A stretch of 64,000 nt of DNA, taken from NCBI RefSeq assembly GCF_003951315.1, contig NZ_QLJH01000002.1:175472-239471 (forward strand), given 5' to 3'. This stretch comes from Sphingomonas sp. S-NIH.Pt15_0812 (lineage in GTDB: Bacteria > Pseudomonadota > Alphaproteobacteria > Sphingomonadales > Sphingomonadaceae). The notes below the pieces were generated by a model. The model saw only the letters and a list, made by a program, of their open reading frames with translations, had not been told where the DNA came from and made no database searches. Of the stretch, positions 26,444 to 35,553 are shown in pieces. The position numbers and the translations under genes were made by a program. Within the stretch, counting starts at the first letter, position 1. Each line of letters starts with the position of its first letter.

Positions 26444-28585
26444 TCAGGCCGCGATCGGCGCGGTCATCACCACGCGCAGGCCGGGCGCATTGTCCTCCAT
26501 CTCCAGCTCGCCGCCCAACTGCTGGACCATCGCCAGCATCATCCGGCTGCCGAACCCGGTTCCGCCCACCGTCTGCTTGCCGTTCCCCTCGTCCGCGACG
26601 ATCAGCCGCAGGCGGCTATGGTGCCGCTCCAGGGCGATGGCGATCGGCCCCATCGCGCCGGGATAGGCATATTTGGTCGCGTTGATGACCAGCTCGGTCA
26701 GGATCAGGCCGATCTTCACCGCCCGGTCGGTCGGAATCAGCACTGGCGCGAGATCGAGCGTCATCTGCCGCGCCCAGACCTCGCCCAGCGTCGCCTTCAT
26801 GTCGGCCGTCAATTCGCCGATATAGCGGGACAGGTCGATCGTCTCGATCTGGTCGTCGCGGTAGAGCCGGCGATGCACCTGCGCCACTGCCGCCAGCCGC
26901 GCCTGTGCTTCGCCCAGCTGGTCGGCCACCGCGCCGGGGCCGGCGGCGCGCGCCTGCATCGACAGGAAGGCCGCGACCAGTTGCAGGCTGTTCTGGATGC
27001 GGTGGTCGACCTCCTTCATCAGCAGGTCCTTCTGCTGGAGGAGAACGTCCTTCGCCGCGACCGTCCGGTTCAGCTCGCCGTTCAGTTCGCGCAGGCGCCG
27101 ACCGCGATCGGCATCGAGGAGCGTGCGGCCCAGGCGGCGCGCCGACTCGATCTCTTCCAGCGTCCAATGCCGCGACCGACCCCGCACCTCTTCGCGCCAC
27201 GTCTCGAACGAGGCGCGCGGCGTCAGCGTCTCGCCATGCGTCAGCGCCACCGACTTGTGCGGATTGCCCGCCCATTCGATCTCCTCTGGCTGTTCGGCGC
27301 GGAACCAGAGCAGCATCCCCGGCCCCTCCGGCTGCGGCAGGGCGAGCAGCCCGCTCGCTTCGGCGAAATGCGCGGCGGCCGGCAGATAGGCGGCGCCGAG
27401 CATGTGCGAGGAAAACGGCTCGCCCCCTTGCTGCCGCAGCCAGTCGACCAGATCGCGGAGGAATGCGTCGGGCGGGCATCGTCCCTCCCGCACCAGCACG
27501 GTCCTGCCCTCGACAAGGGCCAGGCCATCGCCACCCAGCAGCTCGCGTAGCTCGCGCCGGGTGTGCGACACCGCCTCGGCCAGGCTCGGCGCACTGGACA
27601 ACCGGGGGGCGATGGCATCTTCCAGCCCACGCAGACCCAACCGCTCGCGATAGGTTTCCGCCTCTTCCTTCGCGCGGATCTGGCGCGACAGGCTGCCCGC
27701 CAGCACGGTCGCCCCGGCGCGGATATCGGCGGGCAGGCTGTGCGGCGTGCGATGGTGGCAGGCGATCAGCCCCCACAGCAGGCCGCCCTTGACGATCGAG
27801 ATGGAGGCGGAGGCCTGCACGCCCATGTTGCGCAGGTAGCGGAGGTGGATGGGCGACACGCTGCGCACCGCCACGTCGCTCAGGTCGCTGTCCTGCCACA
27901 GGGCCGGGCGGATCGGCGCGGCCTCGTAATCCACGTCCGGGATCACCCGCGCGCGGTTGCGCACATAGAGCGCACGCGCCTGGCGCGGAATGTCGGAGGC
28001 GGGGAAATGATGATGCAGGAAGGGCGACAGCGCCGGATCGCGATCCTCCGCCACCACGCGACCCGCATCGTCGTCCAGGAAGCGATAGACCATCACCCGG
28101 TCGAAGCCGGTCAGCGCGCGAAAGGCGGTGGCGGCGCGGGCGCAGAGCGCGTTGAGATCGCCCGCCCGCTCGAAGCCGATCGCGAAATTCTCCAGCAACG
28201 CCAGCATCTCGCCCGAGCTGAGCGGTGCGTCGGCGGCGCGTTCCAGCTCGACCAGCAGCCGGTCTCCGGCACGGTGCAGCGCCACGTCGTAGCGGTGGCC
28301 GTCCAGCCCCGTCACCGGCGTGCCGGGCAGGCTGCTCGAGCCGACCGGCATGGGATCGAACCGACCCTGCACATCCTGCCCGAGCAGGTCGACCACCGAC
28401 CGCCCCAGCCAGTCGGCGGCCAGCACCGACTCGATCGGTCCAGCCCCGGCGACCACCAGGTCGCTCGCGATCTCCGCTACCAGCAACAGACCATGCGGCT
28501 GGATCGAGCCGGGAATGTGAATCGGTTCCCGGTCACAGGCGGACAAATCCGCACCGGGGTCCGTCGAAAGGAGATGGGAAGCCAT
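26444..28585 (-). CDS. bphP: Bacteriophytochrome histidine kinase (HWE/HisKA_2 type)
   Basis: 713-residue red/far-red photosensor. ATG 28585 has AGGA six bases upstream. The PAS domain begins with DLSACDREPIHIPGSIQPHG; Cys17 is placed as the biliverdin attachment residue. The GAF domain (about 135-300) has the ASDIPRQARALYVRN motif with the chromophore-contacting Asp-Ile-Pro. The PHY domain follows (about 315-490), with a PRASFETW tongue segment. The transmitter has His528 in EVDHRIQNSLQLV (HisKA_2), an N box in LTELVINATKYAYPG and a G box near the end. No receiver domain is attached and no response regulator is adjacent, so its output partner is elsewhere. Confidence 0.95.
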   Translation of the reverse strand: MASHLLSTDPGADLSACDREPIHIPGSIQPHGLLLVAEIASDLVVAGAGPIESVLAADWLGRSVVDLLGQDVQGRFDPMPVGSSSLPGTPVTGLDGHRYDVALHRAGDRLLVELERAADAPLSSGEMLALLENFAIGFERAGDLNALCARAATAFRALTGFDRVMVYRFLDDDAGRVVAEDRDPALSPFLHHHFPASDIPRQARALYVRNRARVIPDVDYEAAPIRPALWQDSDLSDVAVRSVSPIHLRYLRNMGVQASASISIVKGGLLWGLIACHHRTPHSLPADIRAGATVLAGSLSRQIRAKEEAETYRERLGLRGLEDAIAPRLSSAPSLAEAVSHTRRELRELLGGDGLALVEGRTVLVREGRCPPDAFLRDLVDWLRQQGGEPFSSHMLGAAYLPAAAHFAEASGLLALPQPEGPGMLLWFRAEQPEEIEWAGNPHKSVALTHGETLTPRASFETWREEVRGRSRHWTLEEIESARRLGRTLLDADRGRRLRELNGELNRTVAAKDVLLQQKDLLMKEVDHRIQNSLQLVAAFLSMQARAAGPGAVADQLGEAQARLAAVAQVHRRLYRDDQIETIDLSRYIGELTADMKATLGEVWARQMTLDLAPVLIPTDRAVKIGLILTELVINATKYAYPGAMGPIAIALERHHSRLRLIVADEGNGKQTVGGTGFGSRMMLAMVQQLGGELEMEDNAPGLRVVMTAPIAA

Positions 28586-28680
28586 GCCAATCCTGATACT
28601 AGACCCCAAGGCTTGTACGCATTGCCCTGAAAACGCAAATGCTTTGGGCGTTTACCTAATTTCGCTCAAGACGGTCGCGG

Positions 28681-28706
28681 GGAACATGCGCCCGACCTGA
28701 ACCGTA
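28681..28706 (+). promoter_or_regulatory. Possible general-stress (EcfG-type) promoter before nhaA
   Basis: GGAAC at 28681 and CGTA at 28703 are separated by 17 bases, close to the alphaproteobacterial EcfG pattern GGAAC-N16/17-CGTT, 34 bases before the nhaA start. One base deviates, so this is a weak call. Confidence 0.25.
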
Positions 28707-28739
28707 TGCTCGGGACAGTCGAACGAGCACGGACCCCTT

Positions 28740-30143
28740 ATGGCCCTTTCCCCCCGGCTATATGGCCGCGTCGCCGCCCGGGCGCACCACTCCCCCGCCG
28801 CCGCCGTGCTGCGCAAGATCGAACCCTTTTTCGCGATCGGTCAGGTTTCCGGCGGCCCCTTGCTGATCGCGTCGATCGTCGCGATGGTGATCGTCAATTC
28901 CTCGCTCGGGGCCGATTATATCCGGCTCTGGGACCGGCCGGTGCGGGTCAGCTATGGCGCCTGGGCGGTGGCACGGCCGGCGGCGGAGTGGATCAACGAC
29001 GCGCTGATGCCGCTCTTCTTCCTGATCATCGGCACCGAGGTGAAGCGCGAGTTCGTCAAGGGATCGCTATCGTCGCTGCGCACCGCCATCTTCCCGGTCG
29101 CCGGCGCGATCGGCGGGCTGGTCGTGCCGGTCGCCTTCTACCTCGTGTTCAATCTCGGCACCGACACGCAGCATGGCTGGGGCATCGTCGCGGCGATGGA
29201 CACCGCGTTCAGCCTGGCGATCGTGGCGATGTTCACCACCCGCCTGCCCACCGCCGTTCGGGGGGTGCTGCTCGCCTTCGCCGCGATCGACGACGTGTTC
29301 GGGCTGCTGGTCATCGCGCTCGCCTATACCGCCGAAATCCACTGGCCGTTCCTGCTGCTCGCCGGCTTCGGCTATCTGGGCATCGTCGGACTGTTGCGGC
29401 TGCGCTGGGTGGCGCCCATCCCCTATGTGCTGCTGGGGCTGGTGGTGTGGATCGGGGTATTCGGATCGGGCATCCACCCGACCATCGCCGGGGTCGCGGT
29501 CGGGCTGTTGCTGCCGACCAGCTCGCGCCTGTCGCCGCGCCGCTTCGCGGAGCGGGTGCAACGGCCGGTTGACCAGTTGCGCCGTGCCCAGGCGGCGGCC
29601 GAGCAGGCCCCCGATGCCGAGGCGGCAGAGGGACATAACGAACGGGCCGAGCAGCGGCTGGGCTATATCCACGAAATGGCGGCGGCGACCGACGAGGCGG
29701 CGGAGCGGCTGGTCCGCATCCTGACCCCCTGGGTGTCCTATATCGTGCTGCCGCTGTTCGCCCTGTCCAATGTCCGCATCCATTTCTCCGCCCAACTGAT
29801 CGGCGGCGCGCTGCATTCGCCGCTGGTGCTGGGGGTCGTGGTGGGGCTGGCGCTGGGCAAGCCGATCGGCTTCGTGGCGGCGACCTGGGCGGCGACGCGC
29901 ACCGGCCAGGCTGCATTGCCGGAGGGTGTCACCTGGCGGATGGTGCTGGGGATCGGCGCGCTGGCGGGGATCGGCTTCACCATCTCGCTGTTCATCGCCG
30001 ACCTAGCCTTTGCCGATGCCGAGCATACCGAGCTGGCCTCGCTCGGCATCCTCGCCGCCTCGCTGCTGTCGGGCGTGTTCGGCTATCTCACCCTGTGGCG
30101 GGCCGCTTCGCCGCATCCGGCGTCCAGCGCAGGCGATAGGTGA
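28740..30143 (+). CDS. nhaA: Na+/H+ antiporter NhaA
   Basis: 467-residue inner-membrane antiporter extruding Na+ at alkaline pH. Motifs: FFLIIGTEVKREF (near residue 95), GWGIVAAMDTAFSLAIV, and AIDDVFGLLVIALAYT with the paired Asp ion-binding site. Longer than the usual 390 residues: an Ala/Glu/Arg-rich insert of about 60 residues (near 285-345, including AAAEQAPDAEAAEGHNERAEQ) sits in a loop before LTPWVSYIVLPLFALSN. The end overlaps the convergent EEP gene by 56 bases. Confidence 0.95.
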   Translation: MALSPRLYGRVAARAHHSPAAAVLRKIEPFFAIGQVSGGPLLIASIVAMVIVNSSLGADYIRLWDRPVRVSYGAWAVARPAAEWINDALMPLFFLIIGTEVKREFVKGSLSSLRTAIFPVAGAIGGLVVPVAFYLVFNLGTDTQHGWGIVAAMDTAFSLAIVAMFTTRLPTAVRGVLLAFAAIDDVFGLLVIALAYTAEIHWPFLLLAGFGYLGIVGLLRLRWVAPIPYVLLGLVVWIGVFGSGIHPTIAGVAVGLLLPTSSRLSPRRFAERVQRPVDQLRRAQAAAEQAPDAEAAEGHNERAEQRLGYIHEMAAATDEAAERLVRILTPWVSYIVLPLFALSNVRIHFSAQLIGGALHSPLVLGVVVGLALGKPIGFVAATWAATRTGQAALPEGVTWRMVLGIGALAGIGFTISLFIADLAFADAEHTELASLGILAASLLSGVFGYLTLWRAASPHPASSAGDR

Positions 30144-31188
30144 CGCGGAAGCCGTCATGATCGGAGAGCTGCGGCAGGCCGTCCGCCCCGTCGAACATCG
30201 CCTCCACCCGCACCGGGCGGACCGCGACCAGGGCCCCGTCATGGAAAAGCTGGAGATCCTCGGTATCCAGCCAGGGGGCGTCGCCGTCCCACGACATGCG
30301 CACGTCGCACAGCGCGCGGTTCGCCTCGCAATATTGATGCACTAGCGTGAAGTTACGGGACGTACTGCGGAACCGGTCGAACCGCTCGGTCGAGCCGCGC
30401 ATGTTGAAATCGCCGCCCAGGATCGCCGGCGCCCCCGCTTGCGCCGAGGCGTCGATGAAGTGGGCGAGCTGCCCGACCTGCAACCGGTGCGCCTCGCCGT
30501 TGCGTTTGGCCGGCACGCGCGATGCGCCCTGGGAGTTCAGATGCGTGTCGAACAGGTCGATCGGCTGCGGCACGCCGGGAATGGTGATCCGGGCATGGAC
30601 CATCCCCTTGTTGCTCAGGCAGTCCAGCCCAGCGCAGCGATGCTTGCCGAACGGCTCCGCATCATGCGCGACGATCGGATAGCGGCTGAGGATCGCCAGC
30701 CCCGATCCGACCAGGTGCATGCCCGTCTCGCCCTTCTTCCAGCGGAACGGACCGGCCATCGCGGGCGTACCGGCCATGCGCTTGCGCTGGGTGCGCGACG
30801 GGCCGACGATCATGTTCGGATAGCCCATCGCCTGGACCGCGCGCACGGCGGCGGCGCTGAACATCTCCTGGATCAGCACCACATCGGGAGCCCGCCCCTC
30901 GCGCCGCAGCCGTGCCAGCGTCTCGCCGATCTGCGCCAGCGAGGCGCCGCGACCGCGGCGCGCCGGCCAGCCCAGCCCCTCGATATTGAAGGTCAGCACG
31001 TCCAGCTGCACCTCTGCCGTCGTTGCGTCGGCGGAACGGATCGGCTGGGGCACCGGCGCGTTCTGCGCGTCGGCGATCCTGGGCGGGGGCAGATGGGTGC
31101 ATCCGGCGGCGGTGGACAGGACGGCGAACAGGGCCAGGCGGGATGGAAACGAACGATAGGACACGGAGGTGATCGCTACCCGACCCAT
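30088..31188 (-). CDS. Exported endonuclease/exonuclease/phosphatase-family lipoprotein
   Basis: 366 residues starting at ATG 31188. A signal ends in a lipobox (STAAGC), so it is probably a lipoprotein. The EEP metal-dependent fold is supported by LDVLTFNIEGLG (Asn), VVLIQEMFSAAA (Glu), LFDTHLNSQG (His/Asn), AILGGDFNM (Asp/Asn) and QLSDHDGF (Asp-His). Members are DNases, sphingomyelinases or inositol-polyphosphate phosphatases; an extracytoplasmic phosphodiesterase or sphingomyelinase-like role is plausible. Its 3' end overlaps nhaA antisense. Confidence 0.85.
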   Translation of the reverse strand: MGRVAITSVSYRSFPSRLALFAVLSTAAGCTHLPPPRIADAQNAPVPQPIRSADATTAEVQLDVLTFNIEGLGWPARRGRGASLAQIGETLARLRREGRAPDVVLIQEMFSAAAVRAVQAMGYPNMIVGPSRTQRKRMAGTPAMAGPFRWKKGETGMHLVGSGLAILSRYPIVAHDAEPFGKHRCAGLDCLSNKGMVHARITIPGVPQPIDLFDTHLNSQGASRVPAKRNGEAHRLQVGQLAHFIDASAQAGAPAILGGDFNMRGSTERFDRFRSTSRNFTLVHQYCEANRALCDVRMSWDGDAPWLDTEDLQLFHDGALVAVRPVRVEAMFDGADGLPQLSDHDGFRVTYRLRWTPDAAKRPATG

Positions 31189-31211
31189 GGCCGCAAACAA
31201 AGGGTTGTGCC

Positions 31212-31246
31212 TTGCGAAAATCGCTAACCGGACATATTGTCCGGTT
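31212..31246 (+). promoter_or_regulatory. Promoter with palindromic operator for the efflux operon
   Basis: TTGCGA at 31212-31217 and TATTGT at 31235-31240 are 17 bases apart. A perfect dyad AACCGGACA-TAT-TGTCCGGTT spans 31226-31246 and covers the -10, so a bound repressor would block polymerase. The TetR encoded at 35554-36156 is the obvious candidate ligand. A partial third half-site (ACGGACA) follows at 31250. Confidence 0.75.
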
Positions 31247-31302
31247 AAGACGGACATCATCGCGCCCCGCTGGACCGGGCGCACGACAATCGAGGCGAAT
31301 AG

Positions 31303-32481
31303 ATGGCGGACTCGCAGCATGAGAGCGACGATCGGCAGCCGGACGACAACACCACGACGACCGACCAGGACGGCAAGCCCAAGCGCAAGCTGAGCGGTCG
31401 CGCCAAGCTAATCCTGTTGCTGGTCGCGCTGGCGGTGGTGATCCTGGGCGCGCTGTGGTTCGTGCGCTACCAGACGCATGGCAAGTATCAGGAGGAGACG
31501 AACGACGCGCGCATCCAGGCGGATGCGGTGACGATCGCCCCGCGCGTGACCGGCTATGTCGAGGCGCTGCTGGTCGGCGACAACCAGGACGTGAAGCAGG
31601 GCCAGCCGCTGGTCCGCATCAACCCGCGCGATTACCGTGCGCAGGTGGCGCAGGCCGATGCGCAGATCGCGGTCGCCGCCGCGCAGGCGGACAGCGCCCG
31701 CGCGCAGATCCGCGAACAATATGCGACGATCGAGCAGACCGCCGCGCAACTGGCGGCGGCGCGGACCAAGGCCGCCTATGACGCCAGTGAGGTCGCGCGC
31801 TATGCCCCGCTGGCGGCGAGCGGCGCCGAGACCCGCGAGCGGCTGGCACAACTGCGCACCACCGCCGCGCAATCCGCCGCCGACGTGCGCGCCCGCGAAG
31901 CCGCGCTCGCTCTCCAGCAGCGCCGGGTCGCCTCGATCGAATCCCAGGTCCGCCAGGCGCGTGCGCAGGGCCAGGCCGCCGAGGCGCAGCGCAGCGCCGC
32001 CGATGTCGACCTGACCGCGACGATGCTCCGCGCGCCGATCGCCGGCCGGGTGGGCGACAAGACCGTCACGGTCGGCCAGTTCGTCAGCGCCGGCACGCGG
32101 CTCATGTCGCTGGTGCCGCTCGACAAGCTCTATGTCGTGGCGAACTTCAAGGAGACGCAGCTCGCCCTGATGCGGGTCGGCCAGCCGGCGACGATCAAGG
32201 TCGATGCGCTGGACGGCACCGAACTGGTCGGCCGGGTCGAGAGCCTGTCGCCGGGGACCGGCGCGCAATTCTCGCTGCTGCCGCCGCAGAATGCGACCGG
32301 CAACTTCACCAAGATCACCCAGCGCGTGCCGGTGCGGATCGCGCTGGACGCGACGCCGGCGGTGCGGGCGCTGCTCGTCCCCGGCCTGTCGGTGACGGTG
32401 ACGGTCGACACGATCGGCGCCAAGGGCGACCTGAAGCGGATCCGCGACCAGCAGGACCAGCTCGACCAGCGGGCGCACTGA
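31303..32481 (+). CDS. emrA: EmrA/HlyD-type membrane fusion protein
   Basis: 392-residue periplasmic adaptor. Polar N-terminus (about 30 residues), one anchor helix (KLILLLVALAVVILGALWF), then a biotinyl-lipoyl half-motif (APRVTGYVEALLVGDNQDVKQGQPLVRI), a long coiled coil rich in Ala/Gln/Arg (about 115-245), the second lipoyl half (IRAPIAGRVGDKTV-like: MLRAPIAGRVGDKTV) and a beta-barrel (VVANFKETQLALMRVG). It links the MFS pump to the outer-membrane channel. First gene of a three-gene operon, one base before the pump gene. Confidence 0.93.
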   Translation: MADSQHESDDRQPDDNTTTTDQDGKPKRKLSGRAKLILLLVALAVVILGALWFVRYQTHGKYQEETNDARIQADAVTIAPRVTGYVEALLVGDNQDVKQGQPLVRINPRDYRAQVAQADAQIAVAAAQADSARAQIREQYATIEQTAAQLAAARTKAAYDASEVARYAPLAASGAETRERLAQLRTTAAQSAADVRAREAALALQQRRVASIESQVRQARAQGQAAEAQRSAADVDLTATMLRAPIAGRVGDKTVTVGQFVSAGTRLMSLVPLDKLYVVANFKETQLALMRVGQPATIKVDALDGTELVGRVESLSPGTGAQFSLLPPQNATGNFTKITQRVPVRIALDATPAVRALLVPGLSVTVTVDTIGAKGDLKRIRDQQDQLDQRAH

Positions 32482-32482
32482 C

Positions 32483-34060
32483 ATGGCGACCGCCGCCCCT
32501 GCCCGCCCGGCGCGCGCCTCGGCCCCCGCACGCGTGCCGGAACGCGCGGACGCCAGCGCCTGGCTGGCGGTCGCGGCGGGCACGATCGGCGCGCTGATGG
32601 CGACGCTGGACATTTCGATCGTCAACTCGTCGCTGCCGACCATCCAGGGCGAGATCGGCGCCAGCGGGACCGAGGGCACCTGGATCGCCACCGCCTATCT
32701 GGTGGCCGAGATCGTCATCATCCCGATGTCGGCCTGGCTGACCCGGCTGCTCGGCCTGCGCACCTTCCTGCTCGTCGCGGCGGGGCTGTTCACCGGCTTC
32801 TCGGTGCTGTGCGGCCTGTCGACGACGCTGACGATGATGATCATCGGCCGGGTCGGCCAGGGCTTCACCGGCGGCGCGATGATCCCGACCGCGCAGACGA
32901 TCATCGCGCAGCGCCTGCCCCGGTCGCAACAGCCGGTCGGCATCGCGCTGTTCGGCATGACCGCGATCCTGGGGCCGGTGATCGGCCCGCTGATCGGCGG
33001 CTGGCTGACCGAGAATGTCAGCTGGCACTACGCTTTCTTCCTCAACGTGCCGATCTGTGCGCTGCTGGTGATCCTGCTGCTCGTCGGCCTGCCGCACGAA
33101 CGCTCGCGGCTCGACCTGATCGGCGAGGCGGACTGGCTGGGCATCCTCGGCCTGGCGCTGGGCCTGGGCGGCCTGACCGTCTTCCTGGAGGAGGGGCAGC
33201 GCGAGCAATGGTTCTCGTCCGAGCTGATCCGCTACATGGCGCTGGTGACGCTGTTCGGCTTCGCGCTGCTGTTCGTCGGGCAGGTGCGTGCGCGGCGGCC
33301 GATCATCAAGCTGTCGCTGCTGCTCGACCGCCAGTTCGGCGCGGTGGCGATGATGGGCGTGGTGCTGGGCATCGTGCTCTACGGCACCTCCTATGCCATC
33401 CCCCAGTTCCTGGCGACGGTGGCCGATTACAATGCGCTGCAATCGGGCAAGATCGTGCTGCTGTCGGGCATTCCCAGCCTGATCATGATCGCGATGACGC
33501 CGTACCTGCTGCGCCATGTCGATATCCGCGTCGCGGTCGGCTTCGGCCTGACCATCATGGGCGTCTCGGCGCTGCTCGACACGACGCTGACCCTGGTGTC
33601 GGACGGATCGAGCTTCGTCGACTCGCAGCTGCTGCGCGGCGTCGGCCAGATCCTGGGCATGTTGTTCCTCAGCCAGGCGGCGATCCGCTCGGTCCCGGCG
33701 GCGGATGCGGGCGACGCGTCCGGCCTGTTCAACGCGATGCGCAATCTGGGCGGCAGCTTCGCGCTCGCCGGCATCGCGATCATCCAGGACACGCGCATGT
33801 ACTTCCATTCGCGCCGGATCGAGGAGACGCTGAACGCCAACGCCGTGTCGGTACAGGACTATGTCGGCGGGATCTCGCGCCAGTTCGGCGGCACCTCGAC
33901 CGCGCTGCGCGTGATCGGCCAGCAGGTCCAGGCACAGGCGCTGGTCATGACCTATAACGACATCTTCTGGATCATGGGCATGGGCACCTTCGCCGTGCTG
34001 CCCCTGGTCCTGTTCCTCCGCCCCCTGCCCAAGGACGCCGCACCCGCGGCGACGCACTGA
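32483..34060 (+). CDS. emrB: DHA2-family drug:H+ antiporter (EmrB)
   Basis: 525-residue, 14-helix MFS pump. Motif A-like LTRLLGLRTFLL, the antiporter motif C (GMTAILGPVIGPLIGGW) and the DHA2 signature LDISIVNSSLPTIQ in TM1 are visible. It should export hydrophobic toxicants or drugs with EmrA and the NodT-type channel. Its stop overlaps the start of the channel gene (TGATG). Confidence 0.95.
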   Translation: MATAAPARPARASAPARVPERADASAWLAVAAGTIGALMATLDISIVNSSLPTIQGEIGASGTEGTWIATAYLVAEIVIIPMSAWLTRLLGLRTFLLVAAGLFTGFSVLCGLSTTLTMMIIGRVGQGFTGGAMIPTAQTIIAQRLPRSQQPVGIALFGMTAILGPVIGPLIGGWLTENVSWHYAFFLNVPICALLVILLLVGLPHERSRLDLIGEADWLGILGLALGLGGLTVFLEEGQREQWFSSELIRYMALVTLFGFALLFVGQVRARRPIIKLSLLLDRQFGAVAMMGVVLGIVLYGTSYAIPQFLATVADYNALQSGKIVLLSGIPSLIMIAMTPYLLRHVDIRVAVGFGLTIMGVSALLDTTLTLVSDGSSFVDSQLLRGVGQILGMLFLSQAAIRSVPAADAGDASGLFNAMRNLGGSFALAGIAIIQDTRMYFHSRRIEETLNANAVSVQDYVGGISRQFGGTSTALRVIGQQVQAQALVMTYNDIFWIMGMGTFAVLPLVLFLRPLPKDAAPAATH

Positions 34061-35532
34061 TGAAGATTTTGCCGCTCCTGCCGCTTGTCGGCCTGCTCGC
34101 CGCCTGCACCGTCGGGCCCGATTATGCCGGGCCGCCCGCCACCGCGTCCGACGCCGCCGCGCGCGGCCGCTTCGTCCGCGCGAGCGACCCCGCCTTCACG
34201 CCGGCGCCGGGCCTGGCGCGCTGGTGGGAGACGCTGAACGACCCGACGCTGACCGCCCTGGTCGACGATGCGCTGGCGCATAACCCCAGCATCGACCAGG
34301 CGCAGGCGCGCATCCGCGAGGCGATGGCGCGGATCACGCAGCAGCGCAGCGGGCAATTGCCCGGCGTCAGCGCCAACGGCACGTACATCCATGCCGAGGT
34401 GCCCGGCATCGACCTGGACGGCAGTGGCAATAGCGGCGGCGGCAGTCAGGGCGATGGCGGTGGCTCGACCTCGCTGCAATTCTACAATCTCGGCCTCAAT
34501 GTCGGCTGGGAAGCGGACATCTTCGGCGGCGGACGGCGCGGGATCGAGCAGACCCGCCGCACCGCCGAGGCACGCTTCGCCGACCTCGCCGACGCGCAGG
34601 TCAGCCTGTCGGCGCAGGTCGCGCAGGCCTATGTCTCGCTGCGCGACGTACAGCAGCGCATCCGCCTGAACCAGCAATCGACGGCGCTCCAGCAGCGCCA
34701 GCTCGCCCTGACCCGCCAGCGCTTCGACGCCGGCACCGCCTCGACGCTGGATGTCGAGCGGCTCCAGACCGCGCTGGAGACCAGCGAGGCGCAGGCCGTG
34801 CCGCTGGGCGCGCAACGCGACGAATATCTCGGCCAGATCGCGATCCTGACCGGCCGCGCGCCCGGTGCGCTCGACGCCACTCTGTCGACCGTCGTGCCCG
34901 TGCCGCTGCCGCCCGCGCAGGTGCCGGTCGGCGATCCGGCCATGCTGATCGCCAGCCGTCCCGACATCCGCTCCGCCGAGCGCCAGCTCGCCGCCGCCAC
35001 CGCCGGCATCGGCGTCAGCAAGGCGCGCGAGCTGCCCGCCGTCCGGTTCCTGGGCTTGCTCGGACTGGGCGGCACCTCGCCGGGCGACATCTTCGACCTG
35101 GGAAAGCTGACCGCGCTTGGCGCGCCGACGCTCAGCTGGTCGTTCCTCGACTTCGGCAAGGCGCGCGCCGCCACCCACGTCTCGGAGGCGCAGCGCGACC
35201 AGGCGGAGGCCGGCTATCGCCAGAGCGTGCTCCAGGCATTGCAGGAGGCGGAGACGTCCCTGTCGCGCTTCGGCAATCTGCGTGTGCAGCTCGGCAACCT
35301 CGCCCGGGCCGAAGCGTCGGCGGCCCGCGCCGCCACGCTCAACGACCAGCGCGTCCGCGCCGGCACCAGCGCGACGATCGACCAGCTCGACATCGAGCGC
35401 CAGCGCCTGTCGGCCGCGATCGCGGTGGCGCAGGCCAAGGCGCAGCTGACCAACAGCTATATCGCCGTGCAGAAGAGCCTCGGGTTGGGCTGGACCCCGC
35501 CGCGTCCGGAGGGGGACGGAGCGGCGCGATGA
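34060..35532 (+). CDS. Outer-membrane efflux lipoprotein (NodT/OprM type)
   Basis: 490 residues. Lipobox at LLAAC (Cys17), followed by TVGPDYAGPP as in the RND/MFS outer-membrane factor lipoproteins. Two repeats of long helices and TolC-like barrel strands are visible, with the LDVERLQTALETSEAQ and ATIDQLDIERQRLSAA helices and the SRPDIRSAERQLAAATAGIGVSKA motif. A Gly/Ser/Asp-rich loop (GSGNSGGGSQGDGGGS) near residue 125 looks like an extracellular insertion. Completes the tripartite pump. Confidence 0.93.
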   Translation: MKILPLLPLVGLLAACTVGPDYAGPPATASDAAARGRFVRASDPAFTPAPGLARWWETLNDPTLTALVDDALAHNPSIDQAQARIREAMARITQQRSGQLPGVSANGTYIHAEVPGIDLDGSGNSGGGSQGDGGGSTSLQFYNLGLNVGWEADIFGGGRRGIEQTRRTAEARFADLADAQVSLSAQVAQAYVSLRDVQQRIRLNQQSTALQQRQLALTRQRFDAGTASTLDVERLQTALETSEAQAVPLGAQRDEYLGQIAILTGRAPGALDATLSTVVPVPLPPAQVPVGDPAMLIASRPDIRSAERQLAAATAGIGVSKARELPAVRFLGLLGLGGTSPGDIFDLGKLTALGAPTLSWSFLDFGKARAATHVSEAQRDQAEAGYRQSVLQALQEAETSLSRFGNLRVQLGNLARAEASAARAATLNDQRVRAGTSATIDQLDIERQRLSAAIAVAQAKAQLTNSYIAVQKSLGLGWTPPRPEGDGAAR

Positions 35533-35553
35533 GGTCGAGACTCATGTCCTCGG

